The translations under genes were made by a program, and so were the position numbers. From positions 1 to 64,000 of the forward strand of contig JAPSLM010000009.1 of assembly GCA_031180825.1 (NCBI GenBank): DNA of 64,000 nt, read 5' to 3'. Shown piece after piece: positions 36,027 through 45,622 of this stretch (position 1 is the first letter of the stretch; each line of letters begins with the position of its first letter). The notes beneath the pieces are model-generated. The model did not search any database. It saw nothing but the letters and a program-made list of their open reading frames with translations, and was not told where the DNA came from. This DNA is from Paenibacillus sp. (GTDB lineage: Bacteria; Bacillota; Bacilli; Paenibacillales; NBRC-103111).

Positions 36027-37199
36027 GTGATCCCAAACCAATCGTCGGATATGTTCATACGCAGCGAACGGGAGGCTGAAATTGCCGCGCTGGCGGACCG
36101 GCTGGCGGCACGCTTCGCGGAGCGGGCGCCGGCGTATGACCGGGAAGGGAGCTTCCCGTTTGACAATTTCGCCGATCTTCGGCAAAGCGGCTACCTTCGG
36201 CTAACCGTGCCGCAGGAGTACGGGGGCGGCGGGATATCGCTCTATGAGCTTGTGCTGGCCCAAGAGCGTTTGGCGCGCGGAGACGGCTCGACGGCGCTGG
36301 CCGTCGGATGGCACGTCGGGCAGATGCTTCATATCCGCTGCACCCGGCCGTGGCCGGAAGACTTGTTCGCCCGCTTTTGCGGCGAGGTGGTGCGGGAGGG
36401 AGCGATGATCAACCACTTCGGGACGGAACCGGCAACCGGAAGCCCGAGCCGGGGCGGCAGACCGCAGACGGCAGCAGTCCGGATCGAAGGAGGCTGGCTG
36501 CTGAGCGGACGCAAAACCTACAGTACCTTGAGCCCGGTGCTGAATCATTTTACGGTATCGGCCGCAATCGAAGGAGAGGATGCGACCGGGGAATTTTTCG
36601 TCCGCCGGGGTCCCGGCATCCGGGTGGAAGAGACGTGGGATACGATCGGCATGCGCGCGACGGGCAGTCACGACCTCGTGCTGGAGAATGCTTTCGTGCC
36701 GGAGGACGGGCTGCTCGGCCGCTCGGACTCGGGCAGAGCGCGTGCCGACGACGGCGACGGCTGGCTGCTTCACATTCCCGCCTGCTATATCGGCATCGCT
36801 CATGCGGCAAGGGACTTTGCCATCGGATTCGCCAGGGATTACCGGCCGAACAGCTTGCCCGGGCCGATCGCGGAGCACCCCCACATCCGCCAGCAGATTG
36901 GCCATATGGAGGCGGACCTGATCACGTCCCGCACGCTGCTGTATGCGATGGCGGACCGGTGGGACAGGGATGAGGCCGGACGGGCTGCGCTGAAGCCGGA
37001 GCTCGGGCTGGTCAAGTACGTCGCGACGAACCATGCGATCCGGATCGTCGATACCGCGATGCGGATCGTAGGCGGCGCGAGCTTGTCCCGCAAGCTGCCG
37101 CTGGAGCGGATGTACCGCGACGTCCGGGCCGGTCTGCACAATCCGCCGATGGACGATGTCGCGCTGCAGCGGCTGGCCAACCGTGCATTGGAAGAGTAA
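36027..37199 (+). CDS. acyl-CoA dehydrogenase-family flavoprotein
   Basis: A 390-residue protein with the three acyl-CoA dehydrogenase domains: N-terminal helices (SGYLRLTVPQEYGGGG), a middle beta domain (TWDTIGMRATGSHDLVLENA) and a C-terminal helical FAD domain (RIVGGASLSRKLPLERMYRD). The glutamate base of true dehydrogenases is not evident, which resembles DszC/SfnC-type monooxygenases; the substrate is open. GTG at 36027, ten bases after AAGGGG, fits better than GTG at 36018. Confidence 0.8.
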   Translation: MIPNQSSDMFIRSEREAEIAALADRLAARFAERAPAYDREGSFPFDNFADLRQSGYLRLTVPQEYGGGGISLYELVLAQERLARGDGSTALAVGWHVGQMLHIRCTRPWPEDLFARFCGEVVREGAMINHFGTEPATGSPSRGGRPQTAAVRIEGGWLLSGRKTYSTLSPVLNHFTVSAAIEGEDATGEFFVRRGPGIRVEETWDTIGMRATGSHDLVLENAFVPEDGLLGRSDSGRARADDGDGWLLHIPACYIGIAHAARDFAIGFARDYRPNSLPGPIAEHPHIRQQIGHMEADLITSRTLLYAMADRWDRDEAGRAALKPELGLVKYVATNHAIRIVDTAMRIVGGASLSRKLPLERMYRDVRAGLHNPPMDDVALQRLANRALEE

Positions 37200-37305
37200 G
37201 CGCAGGCGGCGAGCCTCTGCAAATTTCAGGTAAATTTTTGTAAGCAGACAGCCGATATTGGTAAGAGAAAGAACATTACAAGAATGAACGATGGAGGCAT
37301 AAGAA

Positions 37306-37752
37306 GTGAGTTTGTACGAAGCCAGTTTGTCGCAGGAAACGATACACCGCACCAAATCGTACGATATCGGCAATTTGTTTTATGTCGCGTTTTTCGGAGG
37401 CGTCATTGCGCTTACCGTGCTGGCCAACCGGACGGGCCGCTGGCTGCATGTGAATCCGAACGTTTTAAGGGGCTTCATTGTGGCGGCCGCCCTGCTGTAT
37501 CTTGGCAAGATGGGATTCTACTACGCTTATTTTCATGACATGATCGATCTGGGGCGCGTTTATGTAAAATATATCGCCCGGGCCGCGGAGCTGCTGCTGT
37601 TCGGCGGGTACTATTTGGCGCTTCGCCAGTCGTACCGGCAGCATATGCTGACCGTCGGAGAGAGCGAGCCGCTCAAGAAAAGCGGAATCGTCTGGTGCCT
37701 GATTTCTGCCGGGATCGAAATCGTGTCGATCGTGCTGTTGATCGCACTTTAA
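37306..37752 (+). CDS. four-TM membrane protein of the TPR-AAA cluster
   Basis: A 148-residue protein with four TM helices and short loops, starting with GTG after GGAGG. Not recognised. It is 19 bases from the TPR gene and is probably co-transcribed with the TPR and AAA+ genes. Confidence 0.7.
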   Translation: MSLYEASLSQETIHRTKSYDIGNLFYVAFFGGVIALTVLANRTGRWLHVNPNVLRGFIVAAALLYLGKMGFYYAYFHDMIDLGRVYVKYIARAAELLLFGGYYLALRQSYRQHMLTVGESEPLKKSGIVWCLISAGIEIVSIVLLIAL

Positions 37753-37771
37753 GGCTGGGGGGCTGCGGTTC

Positions 37772-38647
37772 TTGGACGAGAGAGCAAGCAAGGCGTTGGA
37801 TTCGCAAATCGGCCATTATTTAAGTTTGCGCCGATACGCCAAAGTGATTGAGCTGGTAAAGGAAGCATTGGCCGAGAATCCCGGCGAGCCGAAGTATTAT
37901 TTTTATCTCGGCGTGTGCTTTTATTCGCTGGAGCGCTATCGCGAAGCGGAGGAGAATCTGCAGGAAGCTCTGGTGCTCGGTTACGATAAAGAAGCGGTCT
38001 TCGAATGGCTCGGAGACGTCTATACCAAGACGAAGCGCTGGATGGAGGCGGAACGGGCGTACCTGGATGCGCTTAGCGATAATCCGGAAAGCGCGCGGGT
38101 TCACGCGTCTTATGCGATGCTGATGAGGGAGACGGGGCATAACGACAAGGGCGAGCAATTGATGAGGAAGGCGCTCGAGCTGGACCCGGAGGACGATTAC
38201 GTGGTGCGCTCTCACTATATGTTCGCGCTGACGAAGGACAGCCGCCTGCAGCAAATCCAATCGCTGGAGCGGTTGATGCAGGTGTCGGGCGATCAGATCG
38301 CGATCGAGGTGCACCTCGGGCTGGATGCCTTGTACCGCGACCGGTTGACAGTCGCCCGCGACCATTTCCGGCAAGCGTTCCTGCTCGATCCGACGAATAA
38401 GGAGCTTGCGGAGCTGCTGGAGGAGCTGGATTGGGGGCGGCACCCGGTGCTCGTCCCGCTGCGTCTGGTCGAAAAAATCGGCGGCCCCATGGTCGTCTAT
38501 GTCGTGGGCCTCGGCTCGATACTGGGGACCCGGGCGCTCGGGTGGGAGCAGGCGACGATCGTGCTGCTCATTCTGTATTTTACCTATTTGATCTATTCGT
38601 GGACGGCTAAGCCGCTGGCGAAACTATTAACGAGAATCCGAGGGTAG
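37772..38647 (+). CDS. TPR-repeat protein with C-terminal membrane anchor
   Basis: A 291-residue protein with about six TPR-like helix pairs (PKYYFYLGVCFYSLERYREA, VFEWLGDVYTKTKRWMEAE, SARVHASYAMLMRETG) and two hydrophobic helices near the end (about 238-275). TTG start after GGGGGG. The topology suggests a cytoplasmic scaffold held at the membrane. The stop lies three bases before the AAA+ start, so they are coupled. Confidence 0.78.
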   Translation: MDERASKALDSQIGHYLSLRRYAKVIELVKEALAENPGEPKYYFYLGVCFYSLERYREAEENLQEALVLGYDKEAVFEWLGDVYTKTKRWMEAERAYLDALSDNPESARVHASYAMLMRETGHNDKGEQLMRKALELDPEDDYVVRSHYMFALTKDSRLQQIQSLERLMQVSGDQIAIEVHLGLDALYRDRLTVARDHFRQAFLLDPTNKELAELLEELDWGRHPVLVPLRLVEKIGGPMVVYVVGLGSILGTRALGWEQATIVLLILYFTYLIYSWTAKPLAKLLTRIRG

Positions 38648-38650
38648 CGT

Positions 38651-40090
38651 ATGGACAAAATAAATTGGCTGGAGCAAATGACACAGAAGCAGCCGGAGGA
38701 TGCGCAGACCTGGTTTTGGCTCGGCAAGGAATACGAGGCTGCGGCGCGCTGGCTCGATGCGATTCAGGCGTTCTCCAAGGGCTTGACGCATGCCCAGGAC
38801 GACGCCCTGCGCAGCGAAATCGTCGCCGCGTTGTCCCAAGTGACGGCGCGGCTGCAGCAGAGCGCGGCGGCCGGCAGTCCGGCAGATGCCGCTGCGAGTG
38901 CCCCATCACCGGCGAAGGCCGGTGATGGGGAGCCCCGGTCCGAAGACCGGCCGGCCGGCAGCTCTGCGACGCAGCTCTTTCCCGGCCATGGGCCGGAAGC
39001 GGAAAGCTCCGCGCCGGAGCGCGGGGAATGGTCCGAAGAACGCGAGGACCGGCATGACGAGCCGTTCGGAGAGCAGGAGCCGGAGGAAGACGGGCCGGAC
39101 GAAGAAGACGAGACGGATTTCCGCAGCGATCCGGGCAGGCGGGCGACGGCATTCCGTCCGAAGGTGCATCCGGGCTTGCAGGTAGTGGCCGGCGGCAAGG
39201 AACCGGCTCCCGAGCGGAAATCCGACATTCCTGCTATTACGTTCGAGCACGTGGCAGGCCTCAAGGACTTGAAGAAAACGATCCAGATGAAGATCATCAG
39301 CCCGTTTTTCAACCAGGGCTTGTTCTCCAAGTTTCGGAAGAAGACGGGCGGCGGCGTGCTGCTGTACGGACCTCCCGGCTGCGGGAAGACGTATATGGCC
39401 CGGGCGACCGCGGGAGAATGCCGGGCGAAGTTTATTACGGTGCACATTACGGATATTTTGGACCCGTACATCGGGGTTAGCGAACGCAATCTGAAGGAAA
39501 TGTTCGATAAAGCGCGTGCGCAGCGGCCCAGCGTCATGTTTTTCGACGAAATCGACGCCATCGGCTTCAATCGCTCCAAATCGTCCTCGCTCACGAGAGG
39601 CTTGGTCGATACGTTTCTGCATGAGATGGACGGCATCGACAGCGATACGGACCACCTGCTGATCATCGGCGCGACCAATATGCCGTGGGATGTGGACAAT
39701 GCGCTGAAGCGTCCCGGCCGGTTCGACCGTCTGGTTTTCGTCGAGCCGCCCGATGTGGAGGCACGGCAGCACATTTTCGCGCTGCAGATGCAGGACCGGT
39801 ATGCCGAGAGGCTGGACACGGTCAAGCTGGCGAAAGCGACGGAGTTTTTCTCAGGCGCGGACATCGCGAACGTGTGCGAGCGTGCGGTGGAGCGGGTGCT
39901 GATGGAAATTCTCGAAACCGGCGTCGAGCGTCCGGTCCGGATGCGGGATATAGAGGAAGCGCTGGCGGAGGTGCAGCCGTCGACGCTGGATTGGCTGCGG
40001 ACGGCGAAAAACTACGTCAAGTACGCCAATCAGGGCGGGATGTACAACGATATCGAGCGGTATCTGCGGAAGCATGGGAAGCATATTTGA
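38651..40090 (+). CDS. TPR-AAA+ ATPase
   Basis: A 479-residue protein. The N-terminal 70 residues form a TPR-like pair (DAQTWFWLGKEYEAAARWLDA); an acidic, disordered linker rich in Pro/Glu/Asp runs to about 190; an AAA+ module of the classical (CDC48/FtsH/katanin-like) clade follows. Walker A GPPGCGKT is at 240-247, Walker B VMFFDEID near 295, and the second-region-of-homology arginines are in ALKRPGRFDR. There is no protease domain. It probably remodels a protein substrate with its two membrane partners. Confidence 0.85.
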   Translation: MDKINWLEQMTQKQPEDAQTWFWLGKEYEAAARWLDAIQAFSKGLTHAQDDALRSEIVAALSQVTARLQQSAAAGSPADAAASAPSPAKAGDGEPRSEDRPAGSSATQLFPGHGPEAESSAPERGEWSEEREDRHDEPFGEQEPEEDGPDEEDETDFRSDPGRRATAFRPKVHPGLQVVAGGKEPAPERKSDIPAITFEHVAGLKDLKKTIQMKIISPFFNQGLFSKFRKKTGGGVLLYGPPGCGKTYMARATAGECRAKFITVHITDILDPYIGVSERNLKEMFDKARAQRPSVMFFDEIDAIGFNRSKSSSLTRGLVDTFLHEMDGIDSDTDHLLIIGATNMPWDVDNALKRPGRFDRLVFVEPPDVEARQHIFALQMQDRYAERLDTVKLAKATEFFSGADIANVCERAVERVLMEILETGVERPVRMRDIEEALAEVQPSTLDWLRTAKNYVKYANQGGMYNDIERYLRKHGKHI

Positions 40091-40181
40091 CCGGCTTGGC
40101 GGGTTCTGTCGGTTTGCCGCGAATCCAGTTGAAAGTGGAAGTTTGGAATGCTATCATTTAAGTACCATCATCAACTATGGA

Positions 40182-40219
40182 AGAGGAGCCCGATTGTTGC
40201 GTTCGGGCTTCTCTTTTTT
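40182..40219 (+). terminator. terminator of the TPR-AAA cluster
   Basis: AGAGGAGCCCGA pairs with TTCGGGCTTCTCT (one bulge), followed by six T. Confidence 0.88.
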
Positions 40220-40272
40220 GTAAAACCGGACCCGATGTATAATCTAACAAAACAACATGGGATGGAGTGCAC

Positions 40273-41325
40273 ATGATGAAACGTGCCGGAAAAATGGCCG
40301 TTCAGGCGCTGCTTGCTGTGACGGTGATGACAGCGTGCGGAATCGGCGATGAACCGTCGACCGTGAAGAAGCCGCAGGAACGGGCAGTGTCCCCCCAGCC
40401 GGGGACGCCCGGTTCGGAGCCGGCCGGCGGCAAGAGCTTGCTGAAGCAGTTGGACGCGACCGCTTCGAGAGCGAAGGAAGCCCGGGAAATCACGGCGTTT
40501 CTGGACGCCAGCTTGAAGAAGGCCGACGCGAAGACGGCGGACAAAATGCTGCTCCGGCTTGAGCAGTATTACGACCAGCTGCTGCCGGCGGTAAATGCCC
40601 GTTTCAAGCGGATGCTGGAACAGCCGGGAACGGCCGAGAAGCTGCGCGAACTCGGGGTTCCCGCCGATTTTCAAAAAATCCAAAACGACGATGCGCTGAA
40701 GCAGTGGCTCCTGCAGCAAGCCGAAGGGAAGCTTGCGCTAGATTGCAGCGGCGAAAACGGTTTTTATTGGAAAATCGATTATGAGGCTTTGAAGAAGGCG
40801 TACGCTTCCTACCTGTCCGACGATCTGAAGGCTTACCTCGCCATCCGGGCGGCGGAATCGAACAAGACGTTTTTCGATGACGGCCGTCTGCTGATCGAAC
40901 GCAGCGAGCTCGCGGACCGCATTTTGCAGGCCGAGAGCTACTTGACGGGCTATCCCTCCGGTCATCGAAGGACCGAGATCCAAGCGCTATATGTCGATTA
41001 TATGGAGCAGTACATTCACGGGTACCGTTACGATGCCGTCGATGAAAGGACGATGAAGCTGCTGCCGTCGGTCAAGCGCAGCTATGAGCAGTTGGTGAAG
41101 CAGCATCCCGATACGAAGACGGCGCAGATTGTGCGGGACTATATGGAGGAGATCAATCAGAATCAGGATGTCATCTACCATCCCGGCAAAAAAGGTGAGA
41201 ATATCATCGACGATCCGAAGCGGAATATCGGCGAATTCTGGAGCGGGCTCCGGAGCCGGATCGATGCCGCCTTCCCAGCAACGAAGCGGCAGCGGGGGGG
41301 CGGGGTACCCAATAAAGCGGAATAA
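40273..41325 (+). CDS. lipoprotein, hypothetical
   Basis: A 350-residue exported lipoprotein: hydrophobic leader and lipobox (VTVMTAC) near residue 20, a Pro/Gly-rich linker, then a helical domain with no recognised family. GGAG lies five bases before the ATG at 40273; a GTG at 40267 is less likely. Single gene. Confidence 0.7.
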   Translation: MMKRAGKMAVQALLAVTVMTACGIGDEPSTVKKPQERAVSPQPGTPGSEPAGGKSLLKQLDATASRAKEAREITAFLDASLKKADAKTADKMLLRLEQYYDQLLPAVNARFKRMLEQPGTAEKLRELGVPADFQKIQNDDALKQWLLQQAEGKLALDCSGENGFYWKIDYEALKKAYASYLSDDLKAYLAIRAAESNKTFFDDGRLLIERSELADRILQAESYLTGYPSGHRRTEIQALYVDYMEQYIHGYRYDAVDERTMKLLPSVKRSYEQLVKQHPDTKTAQIVRDYMEEINQNQDVIYHPGKKGENIIDDPKRNIGEFWSGLRSRIDAAFPATKRQRGGGVPNKAE

Positions 41326-41489
41326 AAAACGAAAAATGGACGATACAGGCTAATGTGCCATTCAAAAAAATAAATCTTTGAAATTTGTGTCGAATCGGGC
41401 GAATTTCCCTGAAACTTTCGTTCTCTTTGCTTCGTATACTGCATGGGAAGTTTTATTCCTTATTCCGGCGGCGACAGGAGATTAGATGT

Positions 41490-42509
41490 ATGGAATGGCT
41501 TAAAACGATGTTTTCCAACCTGACGGTAAGACGATTCGCCATATTGCTCGTAGTTTGCTTTCTGCTGTTCCAAATTCGGGATATGCTGAATCTGGTGCTG
41601 CTGACCTTCCTGTTCACCTTCATCATGTACCGTCTGCAAGGGTATGTCACGGCACAGTTGAACCGCGTCATCCGGGTTAACAGCAAGACGGTCGTTATTT
41701 TGCTGTATTTGATTATTTGCGGTCTGTTGGGCTGGGCGATTGCGTACAATCTGCCCAAGGTTATCGTACAGATCAAGCAGCTGTATGACGTCGTGATTAC
41801 GCTCATGAACTCGCCTCAGTCGGATGACGAGTTGTCCAGATGGATCGCGGGCATTCTGAAGGAGTTGAACTTGCAATCGTATGTGAAGCAAGGCTTCGAA
41901 TATGTGCTCAAGATCAGCAACTGGGGAACGACGTTTATTTTCGCGCTGCTGCTGAGCCTCTTCTTCATTCTGGAAAAGAACCGCATCGTCCGGTTCACCT
42001 CGAAATTTAAAACCAGCAAAATCGCTTGGCTCTATAACGAGCTGGAATATTTCGGCCGGAAATTCGTGCTTTCCTTCGGCAAGGTGATCGAAGCGCAGCT
42101 GCTGATCGCCGTATTCAACACGATTTTTACGATGATCGGACTATGGATACTGGGCTATCCGTATTTGTTCGCGCTGTCGGTCATGGTGTTCATGCTCAGC
42201 CTGATTCCTGTAGCGGGCGTTATTATCTCACTTATCCCGCTCTGCATTATCGGCTATACGATGGGCGGCTTGCTGATGGTCATTTATGTGATCGCTATGA
42301 TTACCATCCTGCACTTCTTGGAAGGATATTTCCTGAACCCGAAGCTAATGTCGTCCAAGACGAACCTGCCGATGTTCTACACCTTCATCATTCTCATCTT
42401 CTCCGAGCACTATTTCGGGGTATGGGGGCTTATTATCGGGATACCGGTGTTCGTCTTCCTGCTGGATATTCTGGACGTGAATGTGGACGAACGCTCCGGC
42501 AAGCGATGA
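41490..42509 (+). CDS. AI-2E-family membrane transporter
   Basis: A 339-residue protein with about eight TM helices and the family pattern VIEAQLLIAVFNTIFTMIGL and FLEGYFLNPKLMSSKTNLP near the end. AI-2E proteins include Na+/H+ antiporters and the proposed AI-2 exporter TqsA, so the substrate is uncertain. The start at 41490 follows AGGAG; the open frame to 41385 is a leader without site. It is followed by a small terminator. Confidence 0.86.
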   Translation: MEWLKTMFSNLTVRRFAILLVVCFLLFQIRDMLNLVLLTFLFTFIMYRLQGYVTAQLNRVIRVNSKTVVILLYLIICGLLGWAIAYNLPKVIVQIKQLYDVVITLMNSPQSDDELSRWIAGILKELNLQSYVKQGFEYVLKISNWGTTFIFALLLSLFFILEKNRIVRFTSKFKTSKIAWLYNELEYFGRKFVLSFGKVIEAQLLIAVFNTIFTMIGLWILGYPYLFALSVMVFMLSLIPVAGVIISLIPLCIIGYTMGGLLMVIYVIAMITILHFLEGYFLNPKLMSSKTNLPMFYTFIILIFSEHYFGVWGLIIGIPVFVFLLDILDVNVDERSGKR

Positions 42510-42546
42510 GCGGAAGCTGCCGGGGAAGAACAATAACGGAGCTTCA

Positions 42547-42573
42547 GACAAGGCGCCTTCGGGCGTCTTTTTT
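42547..42573 (+). terminator. terminator of the AI-2E gene
   Basis: AAGGCGCC and GGGCGTCTT form a short stem with a bulge, followed by T6. Confidence 0.65.
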
Positions 42574-42716
42574 ATCGTTAAGGCCTTAACTTCACTCCAC
42601 TATCAAAATCCGACAAAAAAGGATGCTGGCCATTCTTCGTTTCTGGTATAGCCTTCCTGTAGGACGGCGGCGGAGGGGATAGCGGAGAAGGAAACGAAGA
42701 CGAATAGACGCGCATG

Positions 42717-42758
42717 AAAAAAGGCACCGCTCCTGTTTTGGCAGGATACGGTGCCTTT
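42717..42758 (-). terminator. terminator of the CAP/CuAO-N gene
   Basis: On the minus strand AAGGCACCG and CGGTGCCTT pair and are followed by a T run. Confidence 0.85.
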
Positions 42759-42793
42759 GGCATGGATGCTCCGGTTCTCGCAGGGGCGCCCCA

Positions 42794-44446
42794 TCAGTAA
42801 GTAATCGTGACCATCCGCGTGGCCTCGGCATATTCTACTTTGGCCCCCAGCACTTCGGCCAGCAGGCGGACCGGGACCATCGTGTTGTCGCCGACCAGCC
42901 GGGCGGGCGTTTCGGTTTGCCGCAGGTCGCCGTTCACTTCGTAGGCATTTTTCGTCGTGTGCAGCGTGACCTTAAGCGTTCCTTTTGTATACACGGCCGC
43001 GCGCTGCTGTTCGTCCCATTCTACGTTCGCTCCGAGCGCTGCGGCCAGATCGCGGATATACAAATACGAGGAGCCGTCGACGATGACCGGCGTCCGCTGC
43101 ATCGGGAAGGAGACGCCGTCGACCGAATAGCTGCTGTCATCCAGCCCGAAGCTGGCTTTACGCTGAATCGGAACCACGGTGACGGCCTGCCTGACGTAAT
43201 CTGCCGCATTCCGGTGCAGCTTCGTTTTCCCAAGCTGCGGCAGCGGTTCCGTAGTGAAATTCCATTCTTTCGACTCGGTGGTCGTGGTACCGTCTTTTTT
43301 GGTCACTTGCAGGCTCAGTTTGACCAGGTAAGTCTGATCGGCTTGCAGCGGCTTGCGCGGCAGCAAAATGACGGCATTGGTCAATTTGTCGTCGTTCTCG
43401 GGCGTATTCACGAACAAGTCGACCTTTTGTTTTGCGTTGTCGGTCAGCTCGGCGCTCACCAGTTTGATTTTGTCCACATTCTCGCCGAAATATTGGGCCA
43501 TGATCGGGTAGCCGACAGGGTAACTGCCGCTCGTATGCATACGCAGCGGGTCTGGGGTTTCGTTCCCGTCAAAGGACGTAGGCACAAACCGGTCCCCGTC
43601 CGCCGGCGATACGACGATCGGCGAGGAATCGCTCGTTCCGAAGCCGAATTCGATGATCGTGTAATTGCCTACTTTGGCAATCCCGACTTCTTTGGCATCC
43701 GGATTCAAGAAAGGAGAACGGTGATACGGCGCGTCGAACAGCACGTCGACCGTCTCGGCGATCGATCCTTCGTGATACGCGGCGTCTTCCCCGAGCTTGG
43801 CGGAATACCCGTAGTAAGCGGCGCGCTCCAGCGGCGATTGGCCGAAAAATCCGGTTTTGCTCGGATTTTGTTCATGCAGGCTTTCCCGGCTCTTGTCGCT
43901 TTGGGCGATTTTGTTCGTGTCCAAATATTTCGCATGCGCTTTCGCCATAGCAAGAAGCCGCTCGTTCATTTGAAGCTTGGGAAGTCCGTACAGCACCCGG
44001 TAGTCGTTAATGGCAGCGAGTCCGGTCTGCTCCTCCGGGGTAGGAGCCTCGAAGCGGCTGGTCGCGTCTTTAGCTATGGTAAACGACCACGATTGCTCGA
44101 TAGGCTGATAGCCGGGATAGGTGATCGACATTTGCACGGTATAATTTCCGGGCGAGAGATCTTTGTCGGGCGTATACGTGAACGTCCCTTTGTCATGGTT
44201 GTAGCGGACAGGCACGTTTTGCCCGTTCAGCGTCATGGTGTAGGACGAAGGCGCAATGGCCAAATCCGTATCGAAATAAAACGTGAGATTCGGCTTCGTA
44301 ACGCCGACGGTTCCTTTAGGGGCCGCCTCGTAAGAATAGGAGGACGCTTGGGCTTGGGGTACGGGAAATGTAAGACCGATACACCAGAGCATCAGCGCCA
44401 GGGATAAGAGCATCAAAGATTTGCCCGGGCGGGCGATAGAACTCAA
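42794..44446 (-). CDS. secreted CAP (SCP/YkwD) protein with CuAO-N stalk
   Basis: A 550-residue exported protein. Signal peptide (cleavage near AQA), an Ig-like domain (about 45-130), a CAP domain (about 140-275; LAAINDYRVLYGLPKLQMNE, LGEDAAYH, DAPYHRSPFLNP), further Ig-like sequence and a C-terminal CuAO-N domain (MVPVRLLAEVLGAKVEY). CAP proteins in Bacillales are extracellular, with no proven activity. TTG start after AAGGAGG. Single gene. Confidence 0.86.
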   Translation of the reverse strand: MSSIARPGKSLMLLSLALMLWCIGLTFPVPQAQASSYSYEAAPKGTVGVTKPNLTFYFDTDLAIAPSSYTMTLNGQNVPVRYNHDKGTFTYTPDKDLSPGNYTVQMSITYPGYQPIEQSWSFTIAKDATSRFEAPTPEEQTGLAAINDYRVLYGLPKLQMNERLLAMAKAHAKYLDTNKIAQSDKSRESLHEQNPSKTGFFGQSPLERAAYYGYSAKLGEDAAYHEGSIAETVDVLFDAPYHRSPFLNPDAKEVGIAKVGNYTIIEFGFGTSDSSPIVVSPADGDRFVPTSFDGNETPDPLRMHTSGSYPVGYPIMAQYFGENVDKIKLVSAELTDNAKQKVDLFVNTPENDDKLTNAVILLPRKPLQADQTYLVKLSLQVTKKDGTTTTESKEWNFTTEPLPQLGKTKLHRNAADYVRQAVTVVPIQRKASFGLDDSSYSVDGVSFPMQRTPVIVDGSSYLYIRDLAAALGANVEWDEQQRAAVYTKGTLKVTLHTTKNAYEVNGDLRQTETPARLVGDNTMVPVRLLAEVLGAKVEYAEATRMVTITY

Positions 44447-44663
44447 GGGAAATTCCTCCTTACTAAATAAATTTTAGGGTACGGACTTCCTCTCTTAAAC
44501 TATTCGGCGTTTGCGGGAGAAACCCTTTTTCGAAAAAATTTCCAGACTATGGCGATGGAAAGATTGCGGGGAAAGCCGCGGATGTACAACTACGAAAGGG
44601 GAGATTCGGGTGAATATGATGGACGAGAGAACGATTCAGCCGACGGGCAATGATTGTAGCACG

Positions 44664-44700
44664 AAAACATCCCGCGCGGAGCGTAACTCCTCGCGGGATG
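44664..44700 (-). terminator. terminator of the 44707 gene
   Basis: On the minus strand CATCCCGCG and CGCGGGATG pair around 15 bases and are followed by TTTT. Confidence 0.8.
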
Positions 44701-44706
44701 CTGTCG

Positions 44707-45552
44707 TTATTGCGGAAGCTGAACTTTCATCTCCAGCTCTTTCAGGAACGTCACAGGCGTCATGCGCTTGGTCAGCACCTCAAGCGGCGCTGTCCGGTCC
44801 ACGCCCGGGAATTCAAGCTCGTATTGGTAGACGCCGTCCTCCACGCCAACCAATTCCGTGTGGGTATAGTCAAGCCGCTTCCCGTTTTGTACAAGCCAAG
44901 TGCCGGTCTTCTGAACGGATGCCGTTTCTCCGGCGATCGCCAGTTTCAGAATAGTTTTATCCTTGCTGAAGTCCACGCCGGTTACGGACATGCTGCCGAT
45001 TTTGCCTTGATCGAGCGTCAGCGGATATTGGCCGGTCAATGGCGCGGTCACATTGGCATGATCCGAGAACATCGTGCTTGTATCATCATACCAGCCTCCT
45101 ACATACGGCCTAATGGTCAGCTCCTTGGGCTTCCCCTGCAAAGGCTTCACATTTTCGGTATAGTGGGGCACGAAAGATCCGTCCGGCTGTTCCTGTCCTT
45201 GCTCTTTAGCTTTTTCATACTCGTAGATCCATCCGTTGTCGTCCGTCACCACATAACGCATGTCCATGAGCTGTTCATCAACTTCTTTCGCAATCCCATT
45301 CGGGACGTGGCGGGCCAAGACAAATTCGGTCGTCTCCGGAGAGGCCGACAGCGACTTCAACGTGAACGTGACCCCGCCGTACTGCTTTTGGATGGCCGGG
45401 TTCAGCTTAAAGGCTTCTGCCTCTTGCGTCGCTACCGGTATTGCGGCGTTGTGGTTGGCGGAAACGGCGGTTGCATCGGCCCGAACGGCCAGTGGTGCGA
45501 GTCCTCCTAATAATACGGCTGCGCTTAATACGGCAATGGTTGTTTTTTTCAT
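44707..45552 (-). CDS. exported protein related to anti-sigma outer domains (DUF5643-like)
   Basis: A 281-residue protein with a clean signal peptide (MKKTTIAVLSAAVLLGGLAP, cleavage near VRA) and a beta-rich domain (YGGVTFTLKSLSASPETTEF, VTGVDFSKDKTILKLAIAG). This pattern of strands resembles the outer half of the anti-sigma proteins at 48154 and 58809. It has no TM segment apart from the leader, so it is free or loosely wall-bound. Its promoter (45591-45618) is of the ECF type shared with the sigma gene at 49713. Confidence 0.72.
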   Translation of the reverse strand: MKKTTIAVLSAAVLLGGLAPLAVRADATAVSANHNAAIPVATQEAEAFKLNPAIQKQYGGVTFTLKSLSASPETTEFVLARHVPNGIAKEVDEQLMDMRYVVTDDNGWIYEYEKAKEQGQEQPDGSFVPHYTENVKPLQGKPKELTIRPYVGGWYDDTSTMFSDHANVTAPLTGQYPLTLDQGKIGSMSVTGVDFSKDKTILKLAIAGETASVQKTGTWLVQNGKRLDYTHTELVGVEDGVYQYELEFPGVDRTAPLEVLTKRMTPVTFLKELEMKVQLPQ

Positions 45553-45590
45553 TGTGGCTTGCTCCTCCTCTTTTTGGGTCGTACACCTTA

Positions 45591-45618
45591 TAGGCGAACG
45601 AACCGGCGACTCGGTTCA
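45591..45618 (-). promoter_or_regulatory. ECF sigma promoter of the 44707 gene
   Basis: TGAACC (45613-45618), 16 bases, CGCCTA (45591-45596) on the minus strand. Nearly identical to the promoter before the sigma gene at 50308-50335. Confidence 0.75.
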
Positions 45619-45622
45619 TGGG

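Noticed and set aside
42917-44407. 496-codon plus-strand open frame
   Set aside because: Antisense shadow of the CAP/CuAO-N gene.
44511-44954. Plus-strand frame ahead of the 44707 gene
   Set aside because: It runs through a terminator hairpin and then antisense to a real gene; a peptide starting MMDERTIQP may exist but cannot be supported.
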